The notes below the pieces were generated by a model that saw only the letters and a program-made list of their open reading frames with translations, searched no databases and was not told the origin of the DNA. From a bacterium (GTDB lineage Bacteria; Myxococcota_A; Bradymonadia; UBA7976; UBA1532): a DNA stretch of 64,000 nucleotides. Positions 39,285-48,864 of this stretch are shown piece by piece (the stretch's first letter is position 1; each line of letters opens with the position of its first letter). The position numbers and the translations under genes were made by a program. The stretch lies in assembly GCA_030426085.1 (NCBI GenBank), contig JAUHYW010000001.1, positions 124,001 to 188,000 on the forward strand. The letters run 5' to 3'.

Positions 39285-40330
39285 GCCTGCCGATGTCCGA
39301 GGGCCTGCGGGCCACCGTCGAGACGTGCGTCTTCTGCCCCAAGCTGTGCCGCTGGGCGTGCCCGGTCGCCGAGGCCGAGGGGCGCGAGACCGTGACCCCC
39401 TGGGGCTTGATGACGCTGCTCGACGACGTGGGCCGGGGCCGCCCGCTCGACGCCGACGCCGCCGCGATCTGGGCCCACTGCACCCGCTGCGGGCGCTGCC
39501 AGCAGGTGTGCAAGCACGACAACGACGTGCCGGGCGCGATCCTCGACGCCCGGGCGGCGGCGGTCGAGGCCGGGGTCTCGCCGCCCGGCTGGCGGGTGTG
39601 GTCCGACGCGCCGCATCCGGTGTCGCCGAGCCTGGACGCGCTGCCCGAGGGCGGCCCGACGGTGGTGCTGGCCGGGCGGGCCGACGAGGCCCGGGTCGCC
39701 GCCGCGCTGGAGGTGCTCGCCGCCGCCGGCTGGCGTGATCCGGCCCGGCCCAAGGGCGGCGTGCGCGACGCGGGCCACCGGGCGCTGAGCGCGGGCCGGC
39801 CGGTGGCCTTCGCCGCGGCGGTCGAGGCGCTGGCGGCGGCGGTGTCCGAGGCCGAGACGGTCATCTGCCTCGACGCCGAGGACGCCGAGGCGCTGCGCTT
39901 CGACTACCCCGAGCGCGGCGTCTGGTCGGGGCCCGCGCCCCGGGTGATGCACCTGATCGAGGCGGTGCACGGGCGCCTCGAAGGCCTCGAGCCGGTCATC
40001 GCGGGCGACGTGCTGTACCTCGACGCCTGCCGCCTGGGGCGGGGGCTGGGCATCGTCGAGCCCCCGCGGGCGATGCTGAAGTCGGTCGTGGGCGGGGCGC
40101 TGCGCGAGGCGCTGACCGCGGGGGACGACGGGGGCTGCTGCGGCGCCGGGGCCGGCCTCGCCGCGGTCGATCCGGCGGCGGCGACGGCGGTGGCCCGGGA
40201 CGCGGCCGACATCGAGCCCGACGTCCCGGTGGTGATCGCCGGCGCGTGCAGCGCCCACCTGCGCGCGGCCCTGGCCCCCCGGCCGGTGCGGTCGTGGGTC
40301 GAGCTCATCGCCGACGGCCTGCCCCGATGA
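39281..40330 (+). CDS. Fe-S oxidoreductase, GlcF-like
   Basis: 349 residues. Two 4Fe-4S motifs near the N-terminus, CVFCPKLCRWACP and CTRCGRCQQVCKHD, then CCG-domain segments LDACRLGRGLGI and GGCCGAGAG. The usual DxCHxGR histidine is arginine here. GlcF homologues pass electrons from the flavin subunits to the quinone pool. Start GTG at 39281 (overlapping the preceding stop; GGAGGG upstream) or ATG at 39293. Confidence 0.8.
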   Translation: MSLPMSEGLRATVETCVFCPKLCRWACPVAEAEGRETVTPWGLMTLLDDVGRGRPLDADAAAIWAHCTRCGRCQQVCKHDNDVPGAILDARAAAVEAGVSPPGWRVWSDAPHPVSPSLDALPEGGPTVVLAGRADEARVAAALEVLAAAGWRDPARPKGGVRDAGHRALSAGRPVAFAAAVEALAAAVSEAETVICLDAEDAEALRFDYPERGVWSGPAPRVMHLIEAVHGRLEGLEPVIAGDVLYLDACRLGRGLGIVEPPRAMLKSVVGGALREALTAGDDGGCCGAGAGLAAVDPAAATAVARDAADIEPDVPVVIAGACSAHLRAALAPRPVRSWVELIADGLPR

Positions 40331-40358
40331 GGCGGCCGGCGGCGATCGGAGGAGAGCG

Positions 40359-41339
40359 ATGAGCGAGTCGACATTCGTCGTGGTCAACCCGGCGAGCGCC
40401 AACGGCAAGACCGGCAAGCGCTGGGTCGAGATGGCCGCCCGGCTGCGGGGCCGCATCGGCGACTTCGAGTCGGCGATGACCGAGGCCCCCCGCCAGGCCA
40501 CCGCGCTGGTCCGCGACGCGCTGAGCAACGGCGCCCGGCACATCGTCAGCGTCGGCGGCGACGGCACCCACAACGAGGCGGTCAACGGCTTCTTCGAGGG
40601 CGGCCGGGCCATCAGCCCCGACGCCATGCTGTCGCTCATCCCCACCGGCACCGGCGGCGACCTGCGGCGCACCCTCGACCTGCCGACCGACGCCCTCGAC
40701 GCCATCGAGCACGTCGGCGAGCGCCCGGTGCCGGTCGACGTCGGCGTGATGACCTGCGACGACGGCCGGGGCGGCGAGGCGCGCCACCACTTCGTCAACA
40801 TCTCCAGCTTCGGGCTCTCGGGGCGGGTGGTCGACACCGTCAACCACACGACCAAGATCTTCGGCGGCCGGGTGAGCTTCATGCTCGGGGCGGCCCGGGC
40901 GACGGCAAAATGGCGCAACCAGCGGGTGCGCATCGTGCTCGACCCCGACACGCCCGACGCGACGACCCTCGAGCGCCGCATCTACCTCACCGCCGTCGCC
41001 AACGCCCGCTACTTCGGCGGCGGCATGAAGATCGCGCCCGACGCCGTCATGGACGACGGGCTGTTCGACGTGGTGGTGATGGGCGACTTGTCGAAGGCGA
41101 AGGTGCTGCTGAAGTCGGGCACGATCTACGACGGGACCCACCTCGCGCTCGACGAGGTCGAGCACCACCTCGCCCGGGCGGTGCGGGCCGAGGCGCTCGA
41201 CGGCGACCCGCCGATCCTCATCGACATGGACGGCGAGCAGCCGGGCGTCCTGCCGGCGACGTGGCGCCTGCTGCCGACGGCGCTGCGGCTGTGCGTCGGC
41301 CCGAAGTTCCGGGCGGCCCACGCGGAGCCCGCCGGATGA
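40359..41339 (+). CDS. Diacylglycerol/lipid kinase family protein
   Basis: 326 residues. DAGK catalytic fold: FVVVNPASANGKTGKRW, the nucleotide-binding SVGGDGTHNEAVNG, and LIPTGTGGDLRRTLDL; C-terminal domain with NARYFGGGMKIAPDA and DGLFDVVVMG. Members phosphorylate diacylglycerol, sphingoid bases or similar lipids (YegS/BmrU/DgkB). The ATG follows GGAGGAGAG. It ends as an ATGA overlap with lnt. Confidence 0.9.
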   Translation: MSESTFVVVNPASANGKTGKRWVEMAARLRGRIGDFESAMTEAPRQATALVRDALSNGARHIVSVGGDGTHNEAVNGFFEGGRAISPDAMLSLIPTGTGGDLRRTLDLPTDALDAIEHVGERPVPVDVGVMTCDDGRGGEARHHFVNISSFGLSGRVVDTVNHTTKIFGGRVSFMLGAARATAKWRNQRVRIVLDPDTPDATTLERRIYLTAVANARYFGGGMKIAPDAVMDDGLFDVVVMGDLSKAKVLLKSGTIYDGTHLALDEVEHHLARAVRAEALDGDPPILIDMDGEQPGVLPATWRLLPTALRLCVGPKFRAAHAEPAG

Positions 41340-42997
41340 GCGAGACCCCGAGCGGCGCGCGGGGCGCGTTCCTCCGCGACCTGGGGCTGGCCACCCTGGC
41401 CGGCGTGCTGACCTTCGCCGCGTTCCCCACCGCGCTGGCGCCGGATCACACCTTCTGGCCGCTCATCTGGATCAGCCACATCCCGCTGTTGTGGGTGCTC
41501 AAGGACAAGGCGCCCAAGCAGGCCTTCCGCTGGGGCCTGTACTGCGGCACGGTCATCAACGCCGGGGGCTACTACTGGATCGCGACGATGCTGGAGACCT
41601 TCGGCGGTCTGCACATCTCGGTGGGCCTGCTGGGGCTGGCGCTGCACAGCCTGTGGCTCGGCTTCATCTGGGCGCTGTGGGCCTGGGGGGTCAACCGCAT
41701 CGGCAACACCACCCGGGTGCCCATCGAGTGGTCGGTCCCGATCGTGATGGTGGCTGCCGAGTTCGCCGTCCCCCGCATCTTCCCCGCCTACATGGGCAAC
41801 AGCCAGTACCTGTTCCCGCCCATCATGCAGATCTGCGACCTGTTCGGCATCGCCGCGGTGACCTTCCTGATCTACCGGGTCAACGCGGTGGGCTTCCTGT
41901 GGGTCCGCAGCTTCAGGGAGGGCCGCCCCCGGCCCAAGCGGGCCACCGCCGTCACCGTGGCGATGCTGGCCGGGGCGCTGATCTACGGCTTCGTGCAGAT
42001 GCACCGCGTCGACGCCCGGATGGAGGCCGCGCCCAAGCTGAAGATCGGGATGGTCGAGGGCGACGTCGGCATCTTCCAGACGGCGACCCCCGACGCCATC
42101 AAGGACCACCTGCTCATTCATCAGCGGCTGTCGGCCGAGCTGGAGGCGCAGGGCGCTGAGCTCATCGTCTGGCCCGAGAGCAGCTACCGCTACGGGCACC
42201 TGCCCAAAGACGCCCGCCAATTCCCGCCGTCGAAAGCCCCACTCGTGGCCGACTGGCGCGAAGACCAGCGCAAGCGCACCCCCCGCGCCGACCGGGCCGC
42301 GCCGATGCGGGGCTTCGAGACGCCGCTGCTCTTCGGCTCGACCAGCCTCGAGAAGAGCGAGACGCCCCGCTGGGAGGGCGACGGGCCCTACACCCCGTAC
42401 AACACCGCGTGGCTGCTCGATCGGGACGGCACCGTCGTCGGCACCTACGACAAAGTCTTCCTGCTCGTCTTCGGGGAGTACGTGCCCCTCGCGAAGTACA
42501 TCCCCCAGGTCTACGAGTGGATCCCGGCCGCCGGCAACCTCGCCCCGGGCACCCGGCTCGAGGTCATCGAGACCGACATCTTCGAGGCCGAGAGCCCGCT
42601 GCGGCTGGGCGTGCTCATCTGCTACGAGGGCCTGCTGCCCCGGTTCACCCGCCCGCTGGTGGTCGAGGGGCGGCCGCACGTCCTGATCAACATCACCAAC
42701 GACGACTGGTTCGGCAAGACGGCCGAGCGCTACCTGCACCTCGCGCTGACCGTGCCCCGGGCCATCGAGCACCGGCTGGCCTTCGTGCGCAGCACGCTGA
42801 CCGGGGTGAGCGTCTTCGTCGACGCCAACGGCCGTCAGGTCTCGATGACCCGCCCCGACGACCCCGAGACGCTGATCTGGGACACCCCGCTGATGCAGTC
42901 GGCGACGGTCTACCAGCTCATCGGCGACGCGTTCTCCTGGGCCTGCCTGCTGCTGGCGCTGGGCTTCTACGGCTTCGGCCGCTGGCGCCGCCGCTGA
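41336..42997 (+). CDS. lnt: Apolipoprotein N-acyltransferase Lnt
   Basis: 553 residues. Inner-membrane enzyme that adds the third acyl chain to the N-terminal cysteine of lipoproteins. N-terminal multi-span region (about 15-220), then a periplasmic nitrilase-like domain with the triad E281 (WPESSY), K373 (TYDKVFLLVFGEYVPL) and C429 (LICYEG), and a final membrane helix ending in basic residues. The Glu-to-Lys spacing is longer than in the E. coli enzyme. The start overlaps the lipid-kinase stop. The many lipoproteins in this window fit a need for Lnt. Confidence 0.92.
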   Translation: MSETPSGARGAFLRDLGLATLAGVLTFAAFPTALAPDHTFWPLIWISHIPLLWVLKDKAPKQAFRWGLYCGTVINAGGYYWIATMLETFGGLHISVGLLGLALHSLWLGFIWALWAWGVNRIGNTTRVPIEWSVPIVMVAAEFAVPRIFPAYMGNSQYLFPPIMQICDLFGIAAVTFLIYRVNAVGFLWVRSFREGRPRPKRATAVTVAMLAGALIYGFVQMHRVDARMEAAPKLKIGMVEGDVGIFQTATPDAIKDHLLIHQRLSAELEAQGAELIVWPESSYRYGHLPKDARQFPPSKAPLVADWREDQRKRTPRADRAAPMRGFETPLLFGSTSLEKSETPRWEGDGPYTPYNTAWLLDRDGTVVGTYDKVFLLVFGEYVPLAKYIPQVYEWIPAAGNLAPGTRLEVIETDIFEAESPLRLGVLICYEGLLPRFTRPLVVEGRPHVLINITNDDWFGKTAERYLHLALTVPRAIEHRLAFVRSTLTGVSVFVDANGRQVSMTRPDDPETLIWDTPLMQSATVYQLIGDAFSWACLLLALGFYGFGRWRRR

Positions 42998-43038
42998 GCG
43001 CCCGACGCACCGGCGCCCGACGCACGTCACCTGCCGCA

Positions 43039-43068
43039 TTGCCCACCGGCGCGCGGGTCTGGTACATC
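43039..43068 (+). promoter_or_regulatory. Leaderless promoter for the PEGA protein
   Basis: TTGCCC (43039-43044), an 18-base spacer and TACATC (43063-43068), ending eight bases before the ATG at 43077. Confidence 0.42.
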
Positions 43069-43076
43069 ACAAGGCC

Positions 43077-43805
43077 ATGCGCGCTCTCCTGATCGCCACT
43101 GTCGGTCTCCTGCCGGTCGCCGGCCGGGCCCAGCCCCCGCCACCGGCCGACGCGGCCGAGGAGGCGCCCGCCGCAGAGGTCCCCGCTGCGCCGCAGTCGA
43201 TGGGCACCCTGGTGATCGAAGCCGCCGCGGGCGTCGAGGTCCGGGTGGACGACGTCGTGATCGGTGAGACCCCGCTGCCCGGCCCGTGGACGCTCTCGCC
43301 CGGCGATCACGTCATCGAGTTGCGACCGGCGTCGGGCGAGCCCACCGTGCGCCGGGTCACGATCGCCGCCGGCCAGCAGATCGCGCTCGACCTCGGCGGC
43401 AAGAAGCCCGGCCCCGCCGCGAAGCCGGCCGCCGCGCCGGACCCCGACCCGGCCGTCGCCGAGCCCGCGCTGCCGGCCGGACCCGGCTTCCCGGTGGCCA
43501 CCGGGGGCTATATCGTCGCCGGGCTGGGGCTGCTCGGGGTCGGCGCCGGCGTCGGCCTGGGCCTGCTCGCCGATGGCTACGCCGCCGAGGCCCGCGACCT
43601 CGACCGGGCCAGCAACGACCGCGCCGACCAGCAGGCGCTGGTCGATCAGGCCGACGGCGCCGCCTTCTGGTCCAACATCTCGTACGGCGCGGGCGGGGTC
43701 ATGCTGCTCGGCGGCGCGGCGATGATCCTGCTGGCCACCGACGGCCCGCTGGGCGTCTCGGTGGCCCCCACGCCGGGCGGCGCGATGGTGGAGGGCCGTT
43801 TTTGA
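43077..43805 (+). CDS. PEGA-domain membrane protein
   Basis: 242 residues. Signal sequence (LLIATVGLLPVAGRAQ), a Pro/Ala linker, a PEGA-type beta domain (about 42-100, VEVRVDDVVIGETPLPG and SPGDHVIELRP), a second Pro/Ala linker, and two hydrophobic segments near the C-terminus (YIVAGLGLLGVGAGVGLGLL; GAGGVMLLGGAAMILLA). PEGA domains are found in surface-associated myxobacterial proteins. The stop codon abuts a 162-bp palindrome. Confidence 0.8.
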   Translation: MRALLIATVGLLPVAGRAQPPPPADAAEEAPAAEVPAAPQSMGTLVIEAAAGVEVRVDDVVIGETPLPGPWTLSPGDHVIELRPASGEPTVRRVTIAAGQQIALDLGGKKPGPAAKPAAAPDPDPAVAEPALPAGPGFPVATGGYIVAGLGLLGVGAGVGLGLLADGYAAEARDLDRASNDRADQQALVDQADGAAFWSNISYGAGGVMLLGGAAMILLATDGPLGVSVAPTPGGAMVEGRF

Positions 43806-43966
43806 GAGCTTTCCCACAAACTCCGGCGCTTCGCCCAGCACCGCCCCGAGCGCCGAGCTCGGCGTCTGTCGGCGCTCGGAATACTTCGAGTATTCCTGCG
43901 GCCTCCATCCTGGACCTCGGCGCTCGGTCCGGCACTGGGCTCGACCGTATTTCGTGGGCAAGCTCT
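43805..43966. repeat. 162-bp concentric imperfect palindrome (MITE- or REPIN-like element)
   Basis: Three inverted-repeat pairs share one centre near 43886: outer arms 43805-43820 and 43951-43966 (14 of 16 pair), middle arms 43833-43857 and 43916-43940 (21 of 25 pair), and a perfect inner hairpin GGAATACT-TCG-AGTATTCC at 43878-43896. A second smaller palindrome CGCCGAGCTCGGCG lies at 43851-43864. There is no U-run, so it is not a simple terminator. It fills the gap between the PEGA stop and the next gene. No second copy was seen here. Confidence 0.7.
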
Positions 43967-44190
43967 TGAACCGCCTGCGCCTGTCCCTGCTCGCCGGCGC
44001 CCTCGCCCTCGGCGGCGCGACCTTCGGCTGCGACCCCGACCTGCCCGGGCGGGCCTGCTCGATCGACGACGACTGCTTTCGTGACGAGCTCTGCCAGGGC
44101 ACGAGCTGCGTGCGCGGCGAGCGCGACCCCGACCCCGAACCCGACGGCGGGGCGGCCCCGGACACCGGACCCGACGCGGAGAGCGGCTGA
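43954..44190 (+). CDS. Small cysteine-containing lipoprotein
   Basis: 78 residues from the GTG at 43954, or 74 from the TTG at 43966. Signal with lipobox TFGC (C26 from GTG), then CSIDDDCFRDELCQGTSC, one unit of the DxDC...CxxGxC type, and an acidic Asp/Pro tail. The start region lies within the right arm of the palindrome, and no Shine-Dalgarno is visible, so the element may have supplied the start. It is three bases ahead of the kinase gene. Confidence 0.6.
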   Translation: MGKLLNRLRLSLLAGALALGGATFGCDPDLPGRACSIDDDCFRDELCQGTSCVRGERDPDPEPDGGAAPDTGPDAESG

Positions 44191-44193
44191 GCC

Positions 44194-46260
44194 GTGGATG
44201 CCATGGCCCCCGAACCCTTCGGCCCATACCTCCTGGCCCGCAAGATCGCCACCGGCGGCACCGCCGAGATCTTCCTCGCCCGCCGCGACGGGGCCGACGG
44301 CTTCTCCCGCCACATCGCCATCAAGCGCATCCTGCCCCAGCTCGCCGACGAGAAGGGCTTCGTGCAGCTCCTGCTCGACGAGGCCCGGCTCGCGGCCCAC
44401 CTGCACCACGGCCACATCGTGCAGATACACGACGTGGGCCAGATCGAGGGGCAGGCCTACATCGCGATGGAGTACCTGCCCGGCACCGACGTCGGGCGGC
44501 TGATGAAGCGCGCCGCCCGCCGCACCCGGCGGGTGCTGGTGGCCCACACCGACCACGAGTTCCGCAAGGCGCTGGTGCACGCGCTGCAATCGCTCGAGCG
44601 CGATCTGGAGATCGTGCCGGCCCACGACGCCGACGAGGTCGCCCGCCGCTCGGCCGACGGCCTCGTCGATCTGGCCGTCGTCGACGCCAAGCTCGCGACG
44701 CTGGTGGTCGACCGGCTGGCCTCCAACCACCCCGAGCTGCTGCGCACCGTCGTGCTGGGCAGCGCGCCCGGCCTGCGCTCGGCCTCGACGACGCTGGTCA
44801 CCTCGGACGACGACCCCCGGGTGCTCGGCGAGCTGATCGACTGCTGCCTGCGGGCGCCGATGCCGCTCGACATCGCGATGCAGATCATCCGGGCGGTGGC
44901 CGACGGCCTCGATCACGCCCACACCGCGGTGGACTACGCCGACGCGCCGCTGCACATCGTGCACCGCGACATCAACCCCAGCAACGTGCTCGTCTCGAAG
45001 AGCGGCACGGTCAAGCTGGTCGACTTCGGCATCGCCCGGGCGGCGACCACCCCCGAAGGGCGGCGCAAAGGCTTCGTCGGCACATACGACTACATGAGCC
45101 CCGAGCAGACGGCGGGCGACCCGGTCGACGCCCGCTCCGACCTGTTCTCGCTCGGCACGCTCATCCACCTGCTGATCACCGGCGAGCACCCGTACAAGGG
45201 CGATGACATGTTCGCCACCATGCGGGCCGTGCGCGAAGACCGGCCGCCGCCGCTCGACGCCCGGGTGCCGGGCACCCCGCCGCTGCTGGTCGACATCGCG
45301 ATCCGGGCCGGCGAGAAGGACCCCGCCGACCGCTACCCCTCGGCCGAAGAGATGCTCACCGACCTCGAAGAGGTCGTGCGTCGGGGGGGCATCAACCTCA
45401 GCCCCAAGCGGCTGGCGAGCTACATCCGGGCGATCTTCGGCAAAGAGGTCAAGCGCTTCGGCGTGACCACCATGAGCATGCCGGCGATCCAGATCGACGC
45501 CCAGGGCAACCCGGCCCCGGTGCACGCCCGCAAGAGCCTCGACCAGGTCGGGCGGCCGGTCGTCGACCGGGCCTCGGTCAGCGAGAAGGCTCCCATCGTG
45601 CGGGTGCCGACCAACCCCCCGCCCACCGTCGATCAGATCCGGGCGATCGGCGCCGCGCCCAGCGGCCGGCCGCCCTCGGTGCCCCCGATCCAGGCGACCG
45701 CGCCGCCCGACGCCCTCTCGTCACCGCCGAGCAGCGCGCCGCCGGTCGCTGTGGCCGACGGGCAGCCGAGCGCGCCCCGGGTCGCCGCCATCGACCCCGC
45801 CGCGGCGCGGGCCCGGATCCCGTTCACCCCGCCGGTGGGCGCCGCCTCGTCGGACGACGACGGCCCGACCCAGGTCGCCCCGCCCTCGCCCGAAATCATC
45901 GCCGCCATCGCCGCCGCGGATGGCCCGCGCAGCGCCCCGCCGCCCCGGGCCCCCGAGCCGGTCGCGATGGACGCCCCCGCCGAGCACATCGCCCGTCGGC
46001 TGGGTGCCTCGATGGGATCGGAACCCCCCCGGGCGATGCCCCCCGGGCGCCACACCGGCCCGGCCCCCATCCGGCGCACCCCGGTGGGCCAGCGGGCCTC
46101 GCTGCACTCGCTGCACTCGATCAACGCCATGGGCCCCCCGCCCAGCAGCCGCTCGGCCGCCGGTGACAGCGCGATGCGGGTCGTGCTCGGCATCGTGATC
46201 GGCGCGCTCGTCGGGCTGGCGGGCCTCTACGTGTGGTGGCGCACCGGCGCCGGCGGGTGA
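44194..46260 (+). CDS. Ser/Thr protein kinase with a receiver-like domain inserted between the lobes
   Basis: 688 residues. N-lobe: glycine loop ATGGTAEIFLARR, K44 in HIAIKRIL, E63 in the C-helix, hinge-region AMEYLPGTDVGRLMKRA (91-107). Residues about 109-221 are then inserted: RRVLVAHTDHEFRKAL, LEIVPAHDADEV, DLAVVDAKL and TVVLGSAPG, the strand order and phospho-Asp position (D164) of a response-regulator receiver, though the acidic pair is reduced. The C-lobe resumes at PLDIAMQIIRAVADGL, with HRD 257-259, NPSN and DFG (D277). A long Pro/Ala/Ser linker precedes a single C-terminal membrane helix (about 659-682), so the kinase is tail-anchored with the catalytic part in the cytosol. Start GTG 44194, or ATG 44203. 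Confidence 0.85.
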   Translation: MDAMAPEPFGPYLLARKIATGGTAEIFLARRDGADGFSRHIAIKRILPQLADEKGFVQLLLDEARLAAHLHHGHIVQIHDVGQIEGQAYIAMEYLPGTDVGRLMKRAARRTRRVLVAHTDHEFRKALVHALQSLERDLEIVPAHDADEVARRSADGLVDLAVVDAKLATLVVDRLASNHPELLRTVVLGSAPGLRSASTTLVTSDDDPRVLGELIDCCLRAPMPLDIAMQIIRAVADGLDHAHTAVDYADAPLHIVHRDINPSNVLVSKSGTVKLVDFGIARAATTPEGRRKGFVGTYDYMSPEQTAGDPVDARSDLFSLGTLIHLLITGEHPYKGDDMFATMRAVREDRPPPLDARVPGTPPLLVDIAIRAGEKDPADRYPSAEEMLTDLEEVVRRGGINLSPKRLASYIRAIFGKEVKRFGVTTMSMPAIQIDAQGNPAPVHARKSLDQVGRPVVDRASVSEKAPIVRVPTNPPPTVDQIRAIGAAPSGRPPSVPPIQATAPPDALSSPPSSAPPVAVADGQPSAPRVAAIDPAAARARIPFTPPVGAASSDDDGPTQVAPPSPEIIAAIAAADGPRSAPPPRAPEPVAMDAPAEHIARRLGASMGSEPPRAMPPGRHTGPAPIRRTPVGQRASLHSLHSINAMGPPPSSRSAAGDSAMRVVLGIVIGALVGLAGLYVWWRTGAGG

Positions 46261-46308
46261 CGTGACCGCCCCCTGACAGCGCCCATCCAAAAAACGATCG
46301 GGGTCACG
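46261..46308. repeat. Inverted repeat between the kinase stop and dnaK promoter
   Basis: CGTGACC at 46261-46267 pairs perfectly with GGTCACG at 46302-46308; extending inward, CCCC pairs with GGGG with one bulged G. The long loop includes an A-run. It could be a terminator for the kinase operon or an operator for dnaK; it is not a CIRCE element. Confidence 0.35.
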
Positions 46309-46310
46309 AG

Positions 46311-46338
46311 TTGACACGCCGGAGGCAGTGCTTACCGT
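46311..46338 (+). promoter_or_regulatory. Promoter for dnaK
   Basis: TTGACA (46311-46316), a 16-base spacer and TACCGT (46333-46338), in the -35/-10 style of other promoters in this window. The leader would be about 68 bases, ending with AAGGAG before the ATG at 46413. No clear sigma32 pattern was found. Confidence 0.45.
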
Positions 46339-46412
46339 GCTCGCCGTCATCCCGGACACACTCCGCAAACGACGAGACCACGCGCTGCGATGCGCTGGAA
46401 GGAGTCACCCAG

Positions 46413-48338
<1,926 letters not shown>

Positions 48339-48366
48339 GCGGTGATCCCGCGTCCCGAGTGAGCCA

Positions 48367-48400
48367 CGACGCGCCCCGCCCCGGGGCGCGTCGCGTTTCG
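48367..48400 (+). terminator. Rho-independent terminator-like hairpin after dnaK
   Basis: Perfect 11-bp stem CGACGCGCCCC / GGGGCGCGTCG with a five-base loop, 29 bases after the dnaK stop, followed by a short T-stretch (CGTTTCG). The U-tract is weak, as expected at this GC content. Confidence 0.7.
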
Positions 48401-48437
48401 AAGGGCGCCCGCCGGATCACCGGCCTCCAGCCACCGA

Positions 48438-48763
48438 TCACCGCGCCGGCGCGACCCGCACCCGATAGCCGAACGTCTGATTGCCGGTGTAGTGCGCGGG
48501 CACGCTGACCACGATCGGTGCGTCGGCCGCGTGGTCGAACCGGGGGTCCCACCAGATGGCATACATGTCTTCGGTGTAGACCGCCAGCGTCTCGACGCTG
48601 CCCCACGCGTGCGCAGCTCCAGATCGAGCGGCGGCGCCGCGTCGCCGAGTCGGGCGTCCATCGCACCAGCGTCCGACGGCGCCGCGTCGTCGTCGCCGCC
48701 GTTGCCGGTCGGCGTGCAGGCGATGCACGTCAGGAGACAGAGCAGGGGCAGGAAACGGCGCAT
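48438..48763 (-). pseudogene. Frameshifted small lipoprotein
   Basis: From the ATG at 48763 (GGAGG six bases upstream) the frame codes for a signal with lipobox CIAC and an Asp/Ala linker (MRRFLPLLCLLTCIACTPTG). Near 48605-48615 the sensible frame shifts: the other frame continues with WGSVETLAVYTEDMYAIWW and GNQTFGYRVRVAPAR to a stop at 48438. The two parts together are about 108 codons, with the length two bases over a multiple of three, so one indel separates them. Either a real mutation next to the accessory island or a sequencing error. Function unknown. Confidence 0.65.
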
Positions 48764-48864
48764 CGAAGACCTCCAGCGTCGCGGCATCGTCCGCCAAGCC
48801 ATCGAGACGGCGCAAGCTGCCGCCGGTCTGGATACCCGACGGCGACTCGGGCATCATCAGCGGC

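Noticed and set aside
43805-43966. The palindrome as a Rho-independent terminator of the PEGA gene
   Set aside because: It is far longer than a terminator hairpin, has three nested arms and lacks a U-run.
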